A stretch of 64,000 nucleotides of DNA from Segatella copri (GTDB lineage: Bacteria; Bacteroidota; Bacteroidia; Bacteroidales; Bacteroidaceae). The position numbers were made by a program, and so were the translations under genes. The notes beneath the pieces are model-generated. The model was not told the origin of the DNA and ran no database searches. It saw nothing but the letters and a program-made list of their open reading frames with translations. Positions 19,183 to 28,628 of the stretch are shown here, one piece after another. The stretch is taken from positions 2,663,001 to 2,727,000 of the forward strand of contig NZ_CP042464.1 of the NCBI RefSeq assembly GCF_015074785.1, given 5' to 3'. Positions within the stretch are counted from its first letter, which is position 1. Each line of letters opens with the position of its first letter.

Positions 19183-20760
19183 TTACTTATTGCGAGGGTT
19201 TGGTGTAACACCTGCAGTGATTACATCCTGTGGCAACTGGATGGCAAGACGTGGGTCACGAGCCTCCATGGTGTCGGTTATGCCTGTAATCTTGTAGTTG
19301 CTCTTCACGTCACGGCGATAGATGGTGATGCCGTAGCGCTTCACATCCTGCATGCGCAAACCCTCGTGAACGGTCATGATTCGGCGCAGGTGAAGAATGC
19401 ACTGCAACATAGGCTCCTCTGTATCCTTGTCGATAGCGAAGGTTGTGTGGAATGCCTTACGTGGAGTTGGCTTCTCAGGAGTATAATAAGCGGTAACATC
19501 ATCGCTATAGAACTTCTTCACCTCATCCAGGGTAAGCTGCACGCCAGTCTTGGAGAAGGCAGCCAACTCGGTGTTCAAATCGTTCAAAGCCTCAGTGTAA
19601 TGACCGAGCAAAGCCTGAGCCTCAGCTCTTACAAGCAAAGTCTCATCAGCCGTAAACTCTGCAAACACGGCGTGAGGAGTACCGATACCAGCCTGGATAT
19701 CAGCATACTCAAAATCATAAGGAACCTTACGAAGGATGTACTTAGAAAGAGAGCCTGTATAGAATACAGTATAATTGAACACCTTGTCGCTAACTCCCCA
19801 AGGACCCTCAGACTGAATGGTCTCTTTGCTTGAAACGATGGCACTATGTGCATACTTGTCACCATACTGGAACGGACCTCCGATGGCTCCCCATTCAGAA
19901 GCAACCACCTGCAGCAGCAGATTTGCCTTCACAGATGAGCCGATGTAGGCATTAGGCTGAATCTGCTTGTTGGCAGAAAGAGCACCCCAGGTGTTCCAGT
20001 CTCTCAGCATACCCTTGGCGTTGCTGCCCAATACCTTGTTGGCATACTCCACAGCCTTGTCATACTTCTGGTAATAGAGGTAGAAACGGGCTGCGAAAGC
20101 GGCAGCAGAGGTTGATGTGAAGTGGAACTTAGGCTTATCGTAGGTAGAACCTACCAGCTTCAAGCCTTCCTGCAAGTCCTTGTCAATCTTGGCATAGAGT
20201 TCTGCCAGGGTACCACGGTCGTACTTCACGTGTACATTGGTCTCAACCACCTCAGGGTAAGGAAGACCCAGGTCTGTGGCAGCAGTGGTCTCGTCGTAAG
20301 CCATGCAGAATACGTTGGCCAACTGGAACATGGCATAGGCACGGCAGATGAGCGCCTCGCCCTTCTGGGTAGAATAAGAGCTCTGGTCTGCCTGACTGTT
20401 GATGTACTCCAAAGCGATATTGGCTGTGGTGATGGCCTCATAGTAGGTTGACCAGTAAGTAGAAGGAGCCTCGTAAGAACTGGTCTCAGTGATGTCGGCC
20501 CATTCGTATGCCTGCTGCTGAAAGCGGTCGGCAGCATCCCAACCGGTGTTCAGGTTACAATCGGTATTGTCAGAATACATCTCCAGCAGATAGGCAGGAT
20601 GCACCTGTGGGTAGGCATTAACCAGAAGCTTCGACACATCGGTAGGGCTCTGCAGGTCCAGACGGCTATCTGGCTGCTTGTCCAGATAATCGTTGCAGGA
20701 AGTCATGCCAGCCGACAGTGCCAACGCTACAATGGCGATATATAATTTCTTTATTTTCAT
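19183..20760 (-). CDS. SusD/RagB family nutrient-binding lipoprotein
   Basis: The surface lipoprotein partner of SusC, acting as a lid over the TonB-dependent channel. It has 525 residues, lipobox MTSC (Cys22) followed by NDYLDKQPDSR, the usual SusD N terminus. TPR-like helices (ALICRAYAMFQLANVF, FAARFYLYYQKYDKAVEYANKVLG) and the C-terminal segment with RRIMTVHEGLRMQDVKRYGI are family features. It lies 18 nt after susC. Given the zinc metallohydrolase and the M6 protease in the operon, the cargo is more likely peptide or glycoprotein than a plain glycan; this is inference. Confidence 0.92.
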   Translation of the reverse strand: MKIKKLYIAIVALALSAGMTSCNDYLDKQPDSRLDLQSPTDVSKLLVNAYPQVHPAYLLEMYSDNTDCNLNTGWDAADRFQQQAYEWADITETSSYEAPSTYWSTYYEAITTANIALEYINSQADQSSYSTQKGEALICRAYAMFQLANVFCMAYDETTAATDLGLPYPEVVETNVHVKYDRGTLAELYAKIDKDLQEGLKLVGSTYDKPKFHFTSTSAAAFAARFYLYYQKYDKAVEYANKVLGSNAKGMLRDWNTWGALSANKQIQPNAYIGSSVKANLLLQVVASEWGAIGGPFQYGDKYAHSAIVSSKETIQSEGPWGVSDKVFNYTVFYTGSLSKYILRKVPYDFEYADIQAGIGTPHAVFAEFTADETLLVRAEAQALLGHYTEALNDLNTELAAFSKTGVQLTLDEVKKFYSDDVTAYYTPEKPTPRKAFHTTFAIDKDTEEPMLQCILHLRRIMTVHEGLRMQDVKRYGITIYRRDVKSNYKITGITDTMEARDPRLAIQLPQDVITAGVTPNPRNK

Positions 20761-20778
20761 TTTTATTTTCTACAATAA

Positions 20779-23700
20779 TTAAAGTCCAAGTTTCAATGTA
20801 AGAGTAAACTGCTTTGGCATTGGCGAAGCCACACCACCCGCATTCATGAACTCAGGATCCTGACCGTTCAGCTTCTTGTCTGCATAGAGCAGCATGAGGT
20901 TGGTAGCCTGAAGCTTCAATGAGATGTTGTTCACTGGTGAGTTCTCCAACCAGCGGTGTGGGAAGTCGTATGCCAGTGAAATCTCCTTCAGGCGGATGAA
21001 GTCACCCTTGGCTGTGCGAACAGAAGTATAGTTGTAAGCATTGTAGGCAGTGTTCAGCAATGTACGGTTCAGCTCATACTCATAACGGCTCACTACACCA
21101 GGCACATTGGTAGCATTCTCATCACCAGGCTGCATCCAGCGGTTCTTGAAGTCGTGGGTCATTGATGTCAAGTCGTTATACTTGACTTTGAAAACCGGGT
21201 CAAGGCGCACCACGTTGCCGAAGGCGTATGTAAGGAACAGGTTCAGATGGAAGCCCTTATAGTTAAAGGTGTTACCCAGGGAGCCATTGTAGATAGGGTC
21301 TGTAGAACCCTCATAAATCAGATAATCTGTATTATCACGCTCCTGGAAGTCCAGGTCACCCACAGTAGTCTGACCCTTCTCGTTGATGCATACAGGATAG
21401 CCCTTCTCGTTGATGCCCACGAATGGGATGGAGAACAAGGCACGGGCTGGATAACCCTGCTTCGCAAAACCGGTACCCTGTACCAGGTCGATGACGCGAC
21501 CCTGATTGTAGAGGTCGGTAATCTCCGTGCGGTTGTGAGAGTAGATCAGACTGGTCTGCCAGCTGAAATCGTTGGTCTTCACGTTGGTAGAAGAGATGCT
21601 CAACTCCTCACCCCATGACTTCATGGAACCCACATTGGCATAGGCTTTGCCATAAAGCTGGTGAACGGCAGGAGCAATCTCATCGAAGTTGCGACGCTGA
21701 TATACATCGAAGGTCACGTTCAGACGGTTATTGAAGAAACCTGCATCCACACCGAAGTTGAACTCGTGCTTCTTCTCGTAGGTAAGCTCATCATTTCCGA
21801 GTGCTGCCACTACGAATCCCAACTCCTTGTCGGAAGTAGTAGGACGATAAAGGGTATTCATCGAGAGCTTGGTGAGCGCACTGCAGTAAGATGCATCAGG
21901 AGGAGTACCAGTCAAACTGTAAGACACACGGAAGGTGAGGCTTGACAATGGCTTGAGCTTAGGGAAGAAGCTCTCCTCGTGTACGTTCCAGGCACCAGAC
22001 ACGTTCCAGGTAGGCATCCAGCGTGCCTTGGTGGTACGGCCCATCTGGTTAGAACCTTCATAGCGGAATGTTCCGTTCACTACATACTTGCCGTTGAAAG
22101 AATAGGTTGCATTGGCATAGAATGCGGCACTACGTGAATCGGTGTTGCGCAAGCTGTAATAGTTTGAGTTCTCCTGGTCCAACTTCTTGAAATAGAGATA
22201 CTCGAAGTAAGCTGTCTCACCACGGTAGTTCATACCCCAACCGTTAAACCAACTGCGGTTACGGCTGATGCCGGTAGTTTCAAGACCACCAAAGAGGTTG
22301 ACGATGTGCTTCTGTGCAAAAGTATGGTTGTAGTTGGCTGTGGCACGGAAGTCATAGTCCACCATACGGTTTTCTGTACGCTGATAGATACCACCCTGTT
22401 TCAATACTGATACTGGCAAGGCATAGAGGTCGGTCTTATCAAGGAAGAGCAGTTTGTTGGCATCACGGATCAGTGCGTTGTCCATGGCGCGATAAGCCAA
22501 AGCTTGGTTGGAATCTTCCAGAATGTTGTGCTCCTGTGAAGAAGTGCTATACTTGATGGCACCCAGTGTAGAGAGTTCCAGATCCTTGAAAGGCTTCCAC
22601 TTCAACTCCAGCTGGAACTTGGCATCAGCCACGTTCAGGTCGATGTAGTTGCTCTCCAGCTCATGCAGGATATTGAATGCAGCATAGTTGGCATGATAAT
22701 AAGTATAAGGATCGAGCGCACGTGATGTGTTCAGGGCGTAAGAATATGGGTTGATATCGAAGTCACGCTTCACCTGACCAGATACCACATCCACATCCTG
22801 TCCCAAAGTTCCAGGTGCTCTCTGCTTACGGTAAGAGCCACCACCAATCAAGTTAACTGAAAGATTATCAAGAATATGATGGGTCATATTCATGCTCACG
22901 GTATAACGGTTCACCTTGCTATCCTTGTACCATCCTGGGTCAACCATAGCAGAAAGTGAAGCATAATAGTTACTCTTCTCGGTACCACCGCTCAAGCTTA
23001 CAGAGTGGTTCTGCATGATGGCAGAAGAGAAAAGCTGCTTGAACCAGTTGGTATTGCGATACTCAGCCTGCTGGAGATAAGCATTCTGAGACTCCTGATT
23101 GTTGGCAAGTCCGAACATACCAGAAGTACTGTTGTAGGTATTGATGAGCTCATACATCTTTCCATATACACCATAGTCGCTACCATTGAGAATATCAGAA
23201 AGATTGAGCCATCCCTTATCCCTCAACTCCTTGTAGATGGCCATCTGGTCCTGAGAGTTGAGAATATCAAAATTGTCATAAGATGGAATCAGGCGGGTAG
23301 TAAACTCACCGGTATAGTTCAGATGAGCCTGTCCCTGCTTACCCTTCTTGGTAGTAACGACGATGACACCTGCCATCGCGCGCGCACCATATATAGATGT
23401 AGCGGAACCATCCTTCAGGATCTGGAAACTTTCGATATCATCAGAGTTCAATCCTGCGATGGCAGAAGAAATCAGGGTCTCCGGATCACCGGAAGCCAAA
23501 TCATCTGCGCTCACATCGGATACGTCCTCCATGATAACGCCATCCACCACCCAGAGAGGCTTGGATGAACCATAGATAGATGTTGCACCACGCACACGGA
23601 TCTTCGGAGCAGAACCAAAGGTACCACTCACGTTCTGCACAGACACACCGGCAGCACGGCCTTCCAAAGAACGGCTGATGTCAGCAACACCATTCAATTT

Positions 23701-24085
23701 TGCTTCCTCGGCATTAACACGGTCGGTAGCACCGGTAAATAAGCGTCGGTCTGTTTTCTGTAAACCAGTAACAACTACCTCCTGCAACTGCGCTTCTGGA
23801 TGAAGCACCACCTTCATGTGGGCAGAGGCAAGCACTGTCTGACTTTTCATTCCCACGTAACTAAACACGAGTTTAGTTCCATTAGGAACGTTCAATTTAA
23901 AGTTACCGTCAATATCTGTGACTGTACCCTTAGTGGCTGCCCCCCCCAGAAATTAAAACAGAGGCACCAATAATCGGTTCGTTGTCATCCGCAGATATTA
24001 CGGTTCCAGATACATCAATCTGGGCAAACGCTGCTCCGATGCTCATCAAGAGACAAACAAAGAAGAGCGAGAGTCTTTTTTCCAT
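20779..24085 (-). pseudogene. SusC/RagA family TonB-dependent transporter, frameshifted at a G8 run
   Basis: The outer membrane TonB-dependent channel of this operon. The start is ATG at 24085 (MEKRLSLFF, signal peptide to AFAQ), about 50 nt after a good -7 box. The first frame stops at 23930, just after SGGGSH. The run of eight G (C at 23940-23947) causes this: with seven G the reading continues SGGAATKGTVTDIDGNF into the remaining 1038 residues and gives an intact protein of 1101 residues. That protein has a carboxypeptidase-regulatory-like domain, plug (VVDGVIMEDVS), and a 22-strand barrel ending FTLTLKLGL. There is no STN domain, so no sigma/FecR signalling is expected. It could be an off phase, a true pseudogene or a sequencing error. 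Confidence 0.85.
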
Positions 24086-24135
24086 AATTTCTCGTCTTAA
24101 TTTAAAATTATTATGTAATAATGTGATATCGGCTG

Positions 24136-24143
24136 CAAAATTA
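24136..24143 (-). promoter_or_regulatory. Promoter -7 box of the susC operon
   Basis: TAATTTTG on the minus strand, matching the Bacteroidetes TAnnTTTG consensus, about 50 nt before the susC ATG at 24085. It rules out the longer upstream in-frame ATG at 24178 as the start. Confidence 0.6.
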
Positions 24144-24300
24144 CAATAAAAATATGAAATATTATCTTTTTTTTGCATAAAATCTGCAAAAATATTCCAT
24201 TTTTCCTATTTTTAGTAAGATAAATCGAGAAATTAATAAAAAATAGATAGCATAAAGCCGCAATAGGGCAACAAAGTATCATCTTGTCATTATACATTCG

Positions 24301-24429
24301 TTAAAAGCAAAAAGTATGCTGAGTGCCTTCCTTCACCATGATACCCTTTTCGCAGAAATGGTTGAGCCACTTCTGAGCCATGTATGGAGTCAAGCCGAAG
24401 TGGATGCAAATGTCGTATTTCAGTTCCAT
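24301..24429 (-). CDS. Small 42-residue protein, HTH-like
   Basis: A short ORF starting MELKYDICIHFGLTPYM and continuing AQKWLNHFCEKGIMV. The spacing looks like part of a helix-turn-helix, but it is too short to place in a family. It has a good minus-strand -7 box 62 nt upstream of its ATG, which argues that it is expressed. It could be a small regulator or the end of a degraded gene. It lies between the susC promoter and the ISAs1 element. Confidence 0.4.
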   Translation of the reverse strand: MELKYDICIHFGLTPYMAQKWLNHFCEKGIMVKEGTQHTFCF

Positions 24430-24490
24430 ATTTCTTGTTGTTTGATGGTTCGTTGTTTTCTATATTCTTTGTCTTCTATGAAAGATGATG

Positions 24491-24498
24491 CAAATATA
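24491..24498 (-). promoter_or_regulatory. Promoter -7 box of the 42-residue ORF
   Basis: TATATTTG on the minus strand, in a stretch with the direct repeat GATGATGCAAAT (two copies around 24485-24515). Confidence 0.45.
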
Positions 24499-24554
24499 TA
24501 TAATGATGATGCAAATCATATATAATAATGTGATAACTTGTATCTTTTGGTGTA

Positions 24555-24564
24555 AAATATTAGG
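24555..24564. repeat. Target site duplication, left copy
   Basis: AAATATTAGG directly abuts the left end of the ISAs1 element and is identical to the 10 bases directly after its right end. Confidence 0.85.
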
Positions 24565-25863
24565 CAGGGCAAACGCATTAAATTGCGCTGCCCTCCAAAA
24601 GTTTTGACAGGTACTCTTCATCCCAGCCTGCCTTCAATCTTTTCAGGTTGAGACTTCCCTTGGTCGTCTTGTCATTTTTCAAGATGGAGAGGACCATTTT
24701 GCTTATGGTAGAGAAGTTCCTCGCTGCATTTTTGACTTTCTTACTTTCGTCTTCTCTGAAAGTAATGTCCAATTGCCAATGCAAGTTGTTTTCTATGGAC
24801 CAATGTTGCCTAATGGCGCTTGCTATCTTTTCGGGGTCTTCATTACTTAAGGAAGTTATATAGTATCTTGTTTCCTCAGATGTTTCACCAGATGTCGCAA
24901 CAGATCTTCTTGAGGTAATCCCGACAACAGACCTTAACCCAACAAACCTGTTCTTAAACATTCTCTGCATTATGTCCCCATAGCTTACAACAATGCAGGT
25001 TCTTTCTTCCTGACGACCATGTCCCTCATTAAAGGAATAATGTTTTGTCACTACATTACAATTGCCTCTATACTCATGCTCGTAAATCATGTCCTTAGCA
25101 AATTCGTAACTTTTCTTCTGATTTTCCTTCAAGGCGATAATATAGTCCCCCTTGCCTTCTATGATTTTCTCTGTTATAGAAGTTTGGCATCCCATAGCAT
25201 CTATTGTCACAATGGCATTTGACACGTCTATAGCACTAAGCAACTTGGGAACGACCGTGATTTCATTTGTTTTTTCACCGACTTTCTCTTGCCCAAGTGA
25301 TATGCTGTTGTCTGCTGACCAAGCAGATACGATCCATGTGCGGAAGTCAGCTTGACCAATAGTGTGCTCGGCATCACACTTGCTTGATCCACGCATAAGC
25401 TTGCCATCAATGGCAACAACACCTTTGACTTCCCCTACAATTTCTCTAACCCAGTTTCTGAAGATCTCTTCAAATCCTTTTGGATCAAAGATAGAAAAGA
25501 AACGATTGAAGGTGTCATGGCTTGGAATAGTCTCCAACCCCTGCAAACGCTTTTTGAAGAAGTCTAACTTACTTTTTCCAAACTCTGCAATTTCGTTCCA
25601 AGATTGAGCTCCTGCAATTACCGCAGCGATTGTAATGTAAATGATATGTTCCATTTTATGGACAGTTCGACCCGCAACTCGTGGGTCGGCTATTTGTTTA
25701 GATAACTTAATAATGCTCATTTTGTACCTTTTATTTGTTAATTATTTCTTTACAAAGGTACAAAAAATATTTCATATATACAAATATATAATGTTAATAT
25801 TCAGTAAGTTACAACTGCACAACGCAGATGTTAACGAATAAAATATTTAATGCGTCTGCCCTG
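24565..25863 (-). mobile_element. ISAs1 family insertion sequence, complete
   Basis: A 1299-bp element with one transposase gene. The terminal inverted repeats read CAGGGCAAACGCATTAAAT on the left and CAGGGCAGACGCATTAAAT on the right (one mismatch in 19). It is flanked by a perfect 10-bp duplication, a size within the 8-10 bp usual for this family. Intact ORF, good ends and exact duplication point to a recent insertion. Confidence 0.92.
24578..25720 (-). CDS. ISAs1 family transposase
   Basis: A 380-residue DDE transposase. The N terminus (DPRVAGRTVHKMEHIIYITI) and IPSHDTFNRFFSIFDP match the N-terminal domain of the family. The catalytic domain has VVAIDGKLMRGS (first Asp), VTIDAMGCQTSI (second Asp), and the C-terminal HWSIENNLHWQLDITFREDES, which carries the catalytic Glu region. 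Length is normal and there is no interruption, so the element may be active. Confidence 0.95.
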   Translation of the reverse strand: MSIIKLSKQIADPRVAGRTVHKMEHIIYITIAAVIAGAQSWNEIAEFGKSKLDFFKKRLQGLETIPSHDTFNRFFSIFDPKGFEEIFRNWVREIVGEVKGVVAIDGKLMRGSSKCDAEHTIGQADFRTWIVSAWSADNSISLGQEKVGEKTNEITVVPKLLSAIDVSNAIVTIDAMGCQTSITEKIIEGKGDYIIALKENQKKSYEFAKDMIYEHEYRGNCNVVTKHYSFNEGHGRQEERTCIVVSYGDIMQRMFKNRFVGLRSVVGITSRRSVATSGETSEETRYYITSLSNEDPEKIASAIRQHWSIENNLHWQLDITFREDESKKVKNAARNFSTISKMVLSILKNDKTTKGSLNLKRLKAGWDEEYLSKLLEGSAI

Positions 25864-25873
25864 AAATATTAGG
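25864..25873. repeat. Target site duplication, right copy
   Basis: AAATATTAGG, identical to 24555-24564 on the other side of the ISAs1 element. Confidence 0.85.
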
Positions 25874-25894
25874 TTTATTTAAACATTGGTATAT

Positions 25895-25956
25895 GTCATG
25901 TGATTATACGGCATTTGTCATACGACCGTATGATAAGTGTCGTATAATCGCATGAC
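25895..25956 (+). ncRNA. Long 31-bp hairpin, possible structured RNA or palindromic element
   Basis: The two halves are near-perfect inverted repeats centred at 25925.5. Of 31 pairs, 26 are Watson-Crick, one at the apex (A-C) is not paired, and four others differ. All four differing pairs are G-U wobbles if the plus strand is transcribed. A second pairing (ATTTGTCAT at 25913-25921 with ATGACAAAT at 25952-25960) gives an alternative fold. No promoter is evident. It could equally be a protein-bound palindrome or a short mobile repeat. Confidence 0.4.
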
Positions 25957-25973
25957 AAATGTCACGCAATCGA

Positions 25974-26015
25974 TATAATTGCTTCCTTGCATCGTTATAA
26001 TTGCTTCCTTGCATC
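25974..26015. repeat. Two-copy 20-bp tandem repeat
   Basis: A 20-bp unit (TATAATTGCTTCCTTGCATC) occurs at 25974-25993 and 25996-26015, period 22 bp. It follows the long hairpin in the 415-bp gap between the ISAs1 element and glnN. No coding potential is seen. Confidence 0.7.
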
Positions 26016-26032
26016 ATATAAGTCACAACATT

Positions 26033-26060
26033 ACCTCAGTTCGGGATAACGAACTGAGGT
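26033..26060 (+). terminator. Terminator-like hairpin
   Basis: Perfect 11-bp stem (ACCTCAGTTCG at 26033-26043 and CGAACTGAGGT at 26050-26060) with a 6-nt loop, followed on the plus strand by ATTATTTTAT. It would end a plus-strand transcript through the hairpin region to its left, indirect support for a transcript there. Confidence 0.5.
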
Positions 26061-26210
26061 ATTATTTTATACCTCTTTTGTGTAATTCTCCACATTTTCC
26101 ACACTTGAGTCCATAATTATGGGGCAAAAATACTAAAAAAACAAGCAACGAAACAAACTTCCTCACGTTCTTTATATTACTTTTAACCTACTTTACCATA
26201 TTCCCGGAAC

Positions 26211-26250
26211 AAAAAAAGAGTGCACTGTAACAAACAATGCACTCTTTTTT
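26211..26250 (-). terminator. Terminator after glnN
   Basis: Stem AAAAAAGAGTGCA against TGCACTCTTTTTT with a short loop; symmetric A and T tracts make it able to work in both directions. It lies 28 nt past the glnN stop. Confidence 0.8.
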
Positions 26251-26278
26251 ATTATATCAATTCCTTATCCAGGAAATA

Positions 26279-28468
26279 TTATCTGATAAACAGCAGCTCA
26301 CGATACTTTGGCAATGTCCAAAGTTCATCGGCTACGAGAAGCTCGAGCTTGTCTATCTGATAACGGATTTCCTCCATCTTTGGAGCTACCGTGTCGTGAT
26401 ATGCTACTGCCTTCTCGCGCTCGCTCTCTATCTTGTTGGCTACCTTGCGGGCATCTACCAATGCCTCTACACCACGCTCTATTGCCTCGGTGCGCTCGGC
26501 TATCTCACGGATAATCTTCACGTTGCGGGCTGTCAGCTTCTTGCCTTCCTCGCCACCGAAGATGTGAATCATGCCCTCTACGTTCTTTGCCAGACGGCTC
26601 TGATAGTGGGTTGCCACAGGGATGATGTGGTTCATGGTCAGGTCGCCCATCACACGAGCCTCAATCTGAATCTTCTTGGTATAGGTCTCCCACTTCACCT
26701 CGTTACGCGCCTTCAACTCGCTCTCGCTCATCACGTTGGTCTTGGCAAACATCTCGATGCTTTCCTTGTCCAGGTAACGGTCGAAGACTACCGGGCAGGA
26801 TGCCTCGCAGTCCAAGCCTCGCTTCTGAGCCTCTTCCTTCCACTCATCTGAATAGCCGTTGCCGTCGAAGCGGATAGGCTTGCAGGTCTTGATATCCTCG
26901 CGTACAATATCTATAATAGCCGATGTCTGGTCCTCGCCCTTTGCTATCAAGGCATCCACGCGAACCTTGAAATTTTCGAGAGCCTCAGCTACGGCAGCAT
27001 TCAGTACGATGAGAGATGACGCACAGTTGGCCTCTGAACCTACGGCACGGAACTCGAAACGGTTTCCGGTGAAGGCGAATGGAGATGTACGGTTGCGGTC
27101 GGTGTTATCGATCATCAGCTCCGGAATCTCAGGGATATCCAGCTCCATACCCTTCTTGCCAGCCAGGGCGAAGAGTTCTTCCTTGTCTGCCTTCTCGATA
27201 TGGTCGAGCAGGTCGGTGAGCTGCTTTCCGAGGAATGAAGAGATGATGGCTGGTGGTGCCTCGTTGGCTCCCAAACGGTGCGCATTGGTAGCACTCATGA
27301 TAGAAGCCTTCAGCAGTCCATTGTGCTTGTAAACGCCCATCAGGGTCTCTACGATGAAGACTACGAAGCGGAGATTGTCCTCCGGTGTCTTGCCTGCTGC
27401 ATGGAGCAGTACGCCGGTATCGGTGCAGAGACTCCAGTTGTTGTGCTTGCCCGAACCATTCACACCAGCGAATGGCTTCTCGTGAAGGAGCACACGGAAA
27501 CCGTGCTTGTGAGCCACACGCTTCATCAGACTCATCAGGAGCATATTATGGTCTACGGCAAGATTGCACTCCTCATAGATAGGTGCCAGCTCAAACTGGT
27601 TTGGTGCCACCTCGTTATGACGGGTCTTGCAAGGGATGCCGAGTTCGAGCGCCTGTACTTCCAGATCCTTCATGAAAGCCTGCACACGCTCAGGGATTGT
27701 TCCGAAATAGTGGTCGTCCATCTGCTGGTTCTTCGCAGAGTCGTGTCCCATCAGGGTGCGGCCTGTGAGCATCAGGTCAGGGCGAGCCGAATAGAGACTC
27801 TCATCTACCAGGAAGTACTCCTGCTCCCATCCGAGATTGGTCTGCACCTTCTTCACCTGAGGGTAAAAATAGTGGCACACCTCAGTAGCCGCCTCACTCA
27901 GGGTATGGAGCGAGCGGAGCAATGGAGCCTTGTAGTCCAAAGCCTCACCGGTATAAGATATAAAGATGGTTGGGATACAGAGGGTATCGTCGATGATAAA
28001 CACAGGCGATGTAGGATCCCATGCAGAATAGCCACGAGCCTCGAAGGTGTTGCGGATACCGCCGTTAGGGAATGAGCTGGCATCAGGTTCCTGCTGGACA
28101 AGCAATTTGCCAGAGAATTCCTCAATCATACCACCCTTTCCGTCATGCTCCACGAAGGCATCATGCTTCTCGGCAGTACCTTCTGTCAATGGCTGGAACC
28201 AGTGAGTATAATGTGTTACCCCGTTTTCCTCAGCCCAGAGCTTCATGCCGGCAGCCACGGCATCAGCGATGGAACGGTCCAGACGAGTACCGTTATCTAT
28301 CACATCGATGAGTTTCTCATACACATCAGATGGCAGATACTTGTACATCTTCTGGCGGTTGAATACATACTTGGCGAAGTACTCCGAAGGGCGCACCTTG
28401 GGAGCCTCTACCTCTACAGGTCTTTTCTTAAAGGCCTCGGCTACAACCTCAAATCTCAAATTAGCCAT
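26279..28468 (-). CDS. glnN: Type III glutamine synthetase
   Basis: Makes glutamine from glutamate, ammonia and ATP. At 729 residues it is the large GSIII type typical of Bacteroides and relatives, not the 450-470 residue GSI. Visible segments are NGGIRNTFEARGYSAWDPTSP, HEKPFAGVNGSGKHNNWS (the GSIII glutamine synthetase core), KTRHNEVAPNQFE, and NRTSPFAFTGNRFEFRAVGS. It forms a dodecamer in studied relatives. It is a single-gene unit with its own -7 box and terminator; an IS3 element sits 122 bp upstream of its start, beyond the -7 box. Confidence 0.97.
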   Translation of the reverse strand: MANLRFEVVAEAFKKRPVEVEAPKVRPSEYFAKYVFNRQKMYKYLPSDVYEKLIDVIDNGTRLDRSIADAVAAGMKLWAEENGVTHYTHWFQPLTEGTAEKHDAFVEHDGKGGMIEEFSGKLLVQQEPDASSFPNGGIRNTFEARGYSAWDPTSPVFIIDDTLCIPTIFISYTGEALDYKAPLLRSLHTLSEAATEVCHYFYPQVKKVQTNLGWEQEYFLVDESLYSARPDLMLTGRTLMGHDSAKNQQMDDHYFGTIPERVQAFMKDLEVQALELGIPCKTRHNEVAPNQFELAPIYEECNLAVDHNMLLMSLMKRVAHKHGFRVLLHEKPFAGVNGSGKHNNWSLCTDTGVLLHAAGKTPEDNLRFVVFIVETLMGVYKHNGLLKASIMSATNAHRLGANEAPPAIISSFLGKQLTDLLDHIEKADKEELFALAGKKGMELDIPEIPELMIDNTDRNRTSPFAFTGNRFEFRAVGSEANCASSLIVLNAAVAEALENFKVRVDALIAKGEDQTSAIIDIVREDIKTCKPIRFDGNGYSDEWKEEAQKRGLDCEASCPVVFDRYLDKESIEMFAKTNVMSESELKARNEVKWETYTKKIQIEARVMGDLTMNHIIPVATHYQSRLAKNVEGMIHIFGGEEGKKLTARNVKIIREIAERTEAIERGVEALVDARKVANKIESEREKAVAYHDTVAPKMEEIRYQIDKLELLVADELWTLPKYRELLFIR

Positions 28469-28503
28469 TCTTTCTTTTATTATTAATTATAAGTTTGCGG
28501 GTG

Positions 28504-28511
28504 CAAAGTTA
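28504..28511 (-). promoter_or_regulatory. Promoter -7 box of glnN
   Basis: TAACTTTG on the minus strand, 36 nt before the glnN ATG. The IS3 element starting at 28591 does not cut it, but may have moved upstream control sites. Confidence 0.65.
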
Positions 28512-28628
28512 CGAAATAATTGGCTAACTGCTACCATTTTGCCCGTTTTTTTATGTATAATTCAAACTTTTCTTATTCTTTGTACTTCCCTGAAAAAGGT
28601 TGTCACTTAGGAACAAACAGAAGTGACA

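Noticed and set aside
24086..24178. Upstream ATG for the frameshifted susC
   Set aside because: It precedes the -7 box (24136-24143), and the signal peptide starts properly at 24085.
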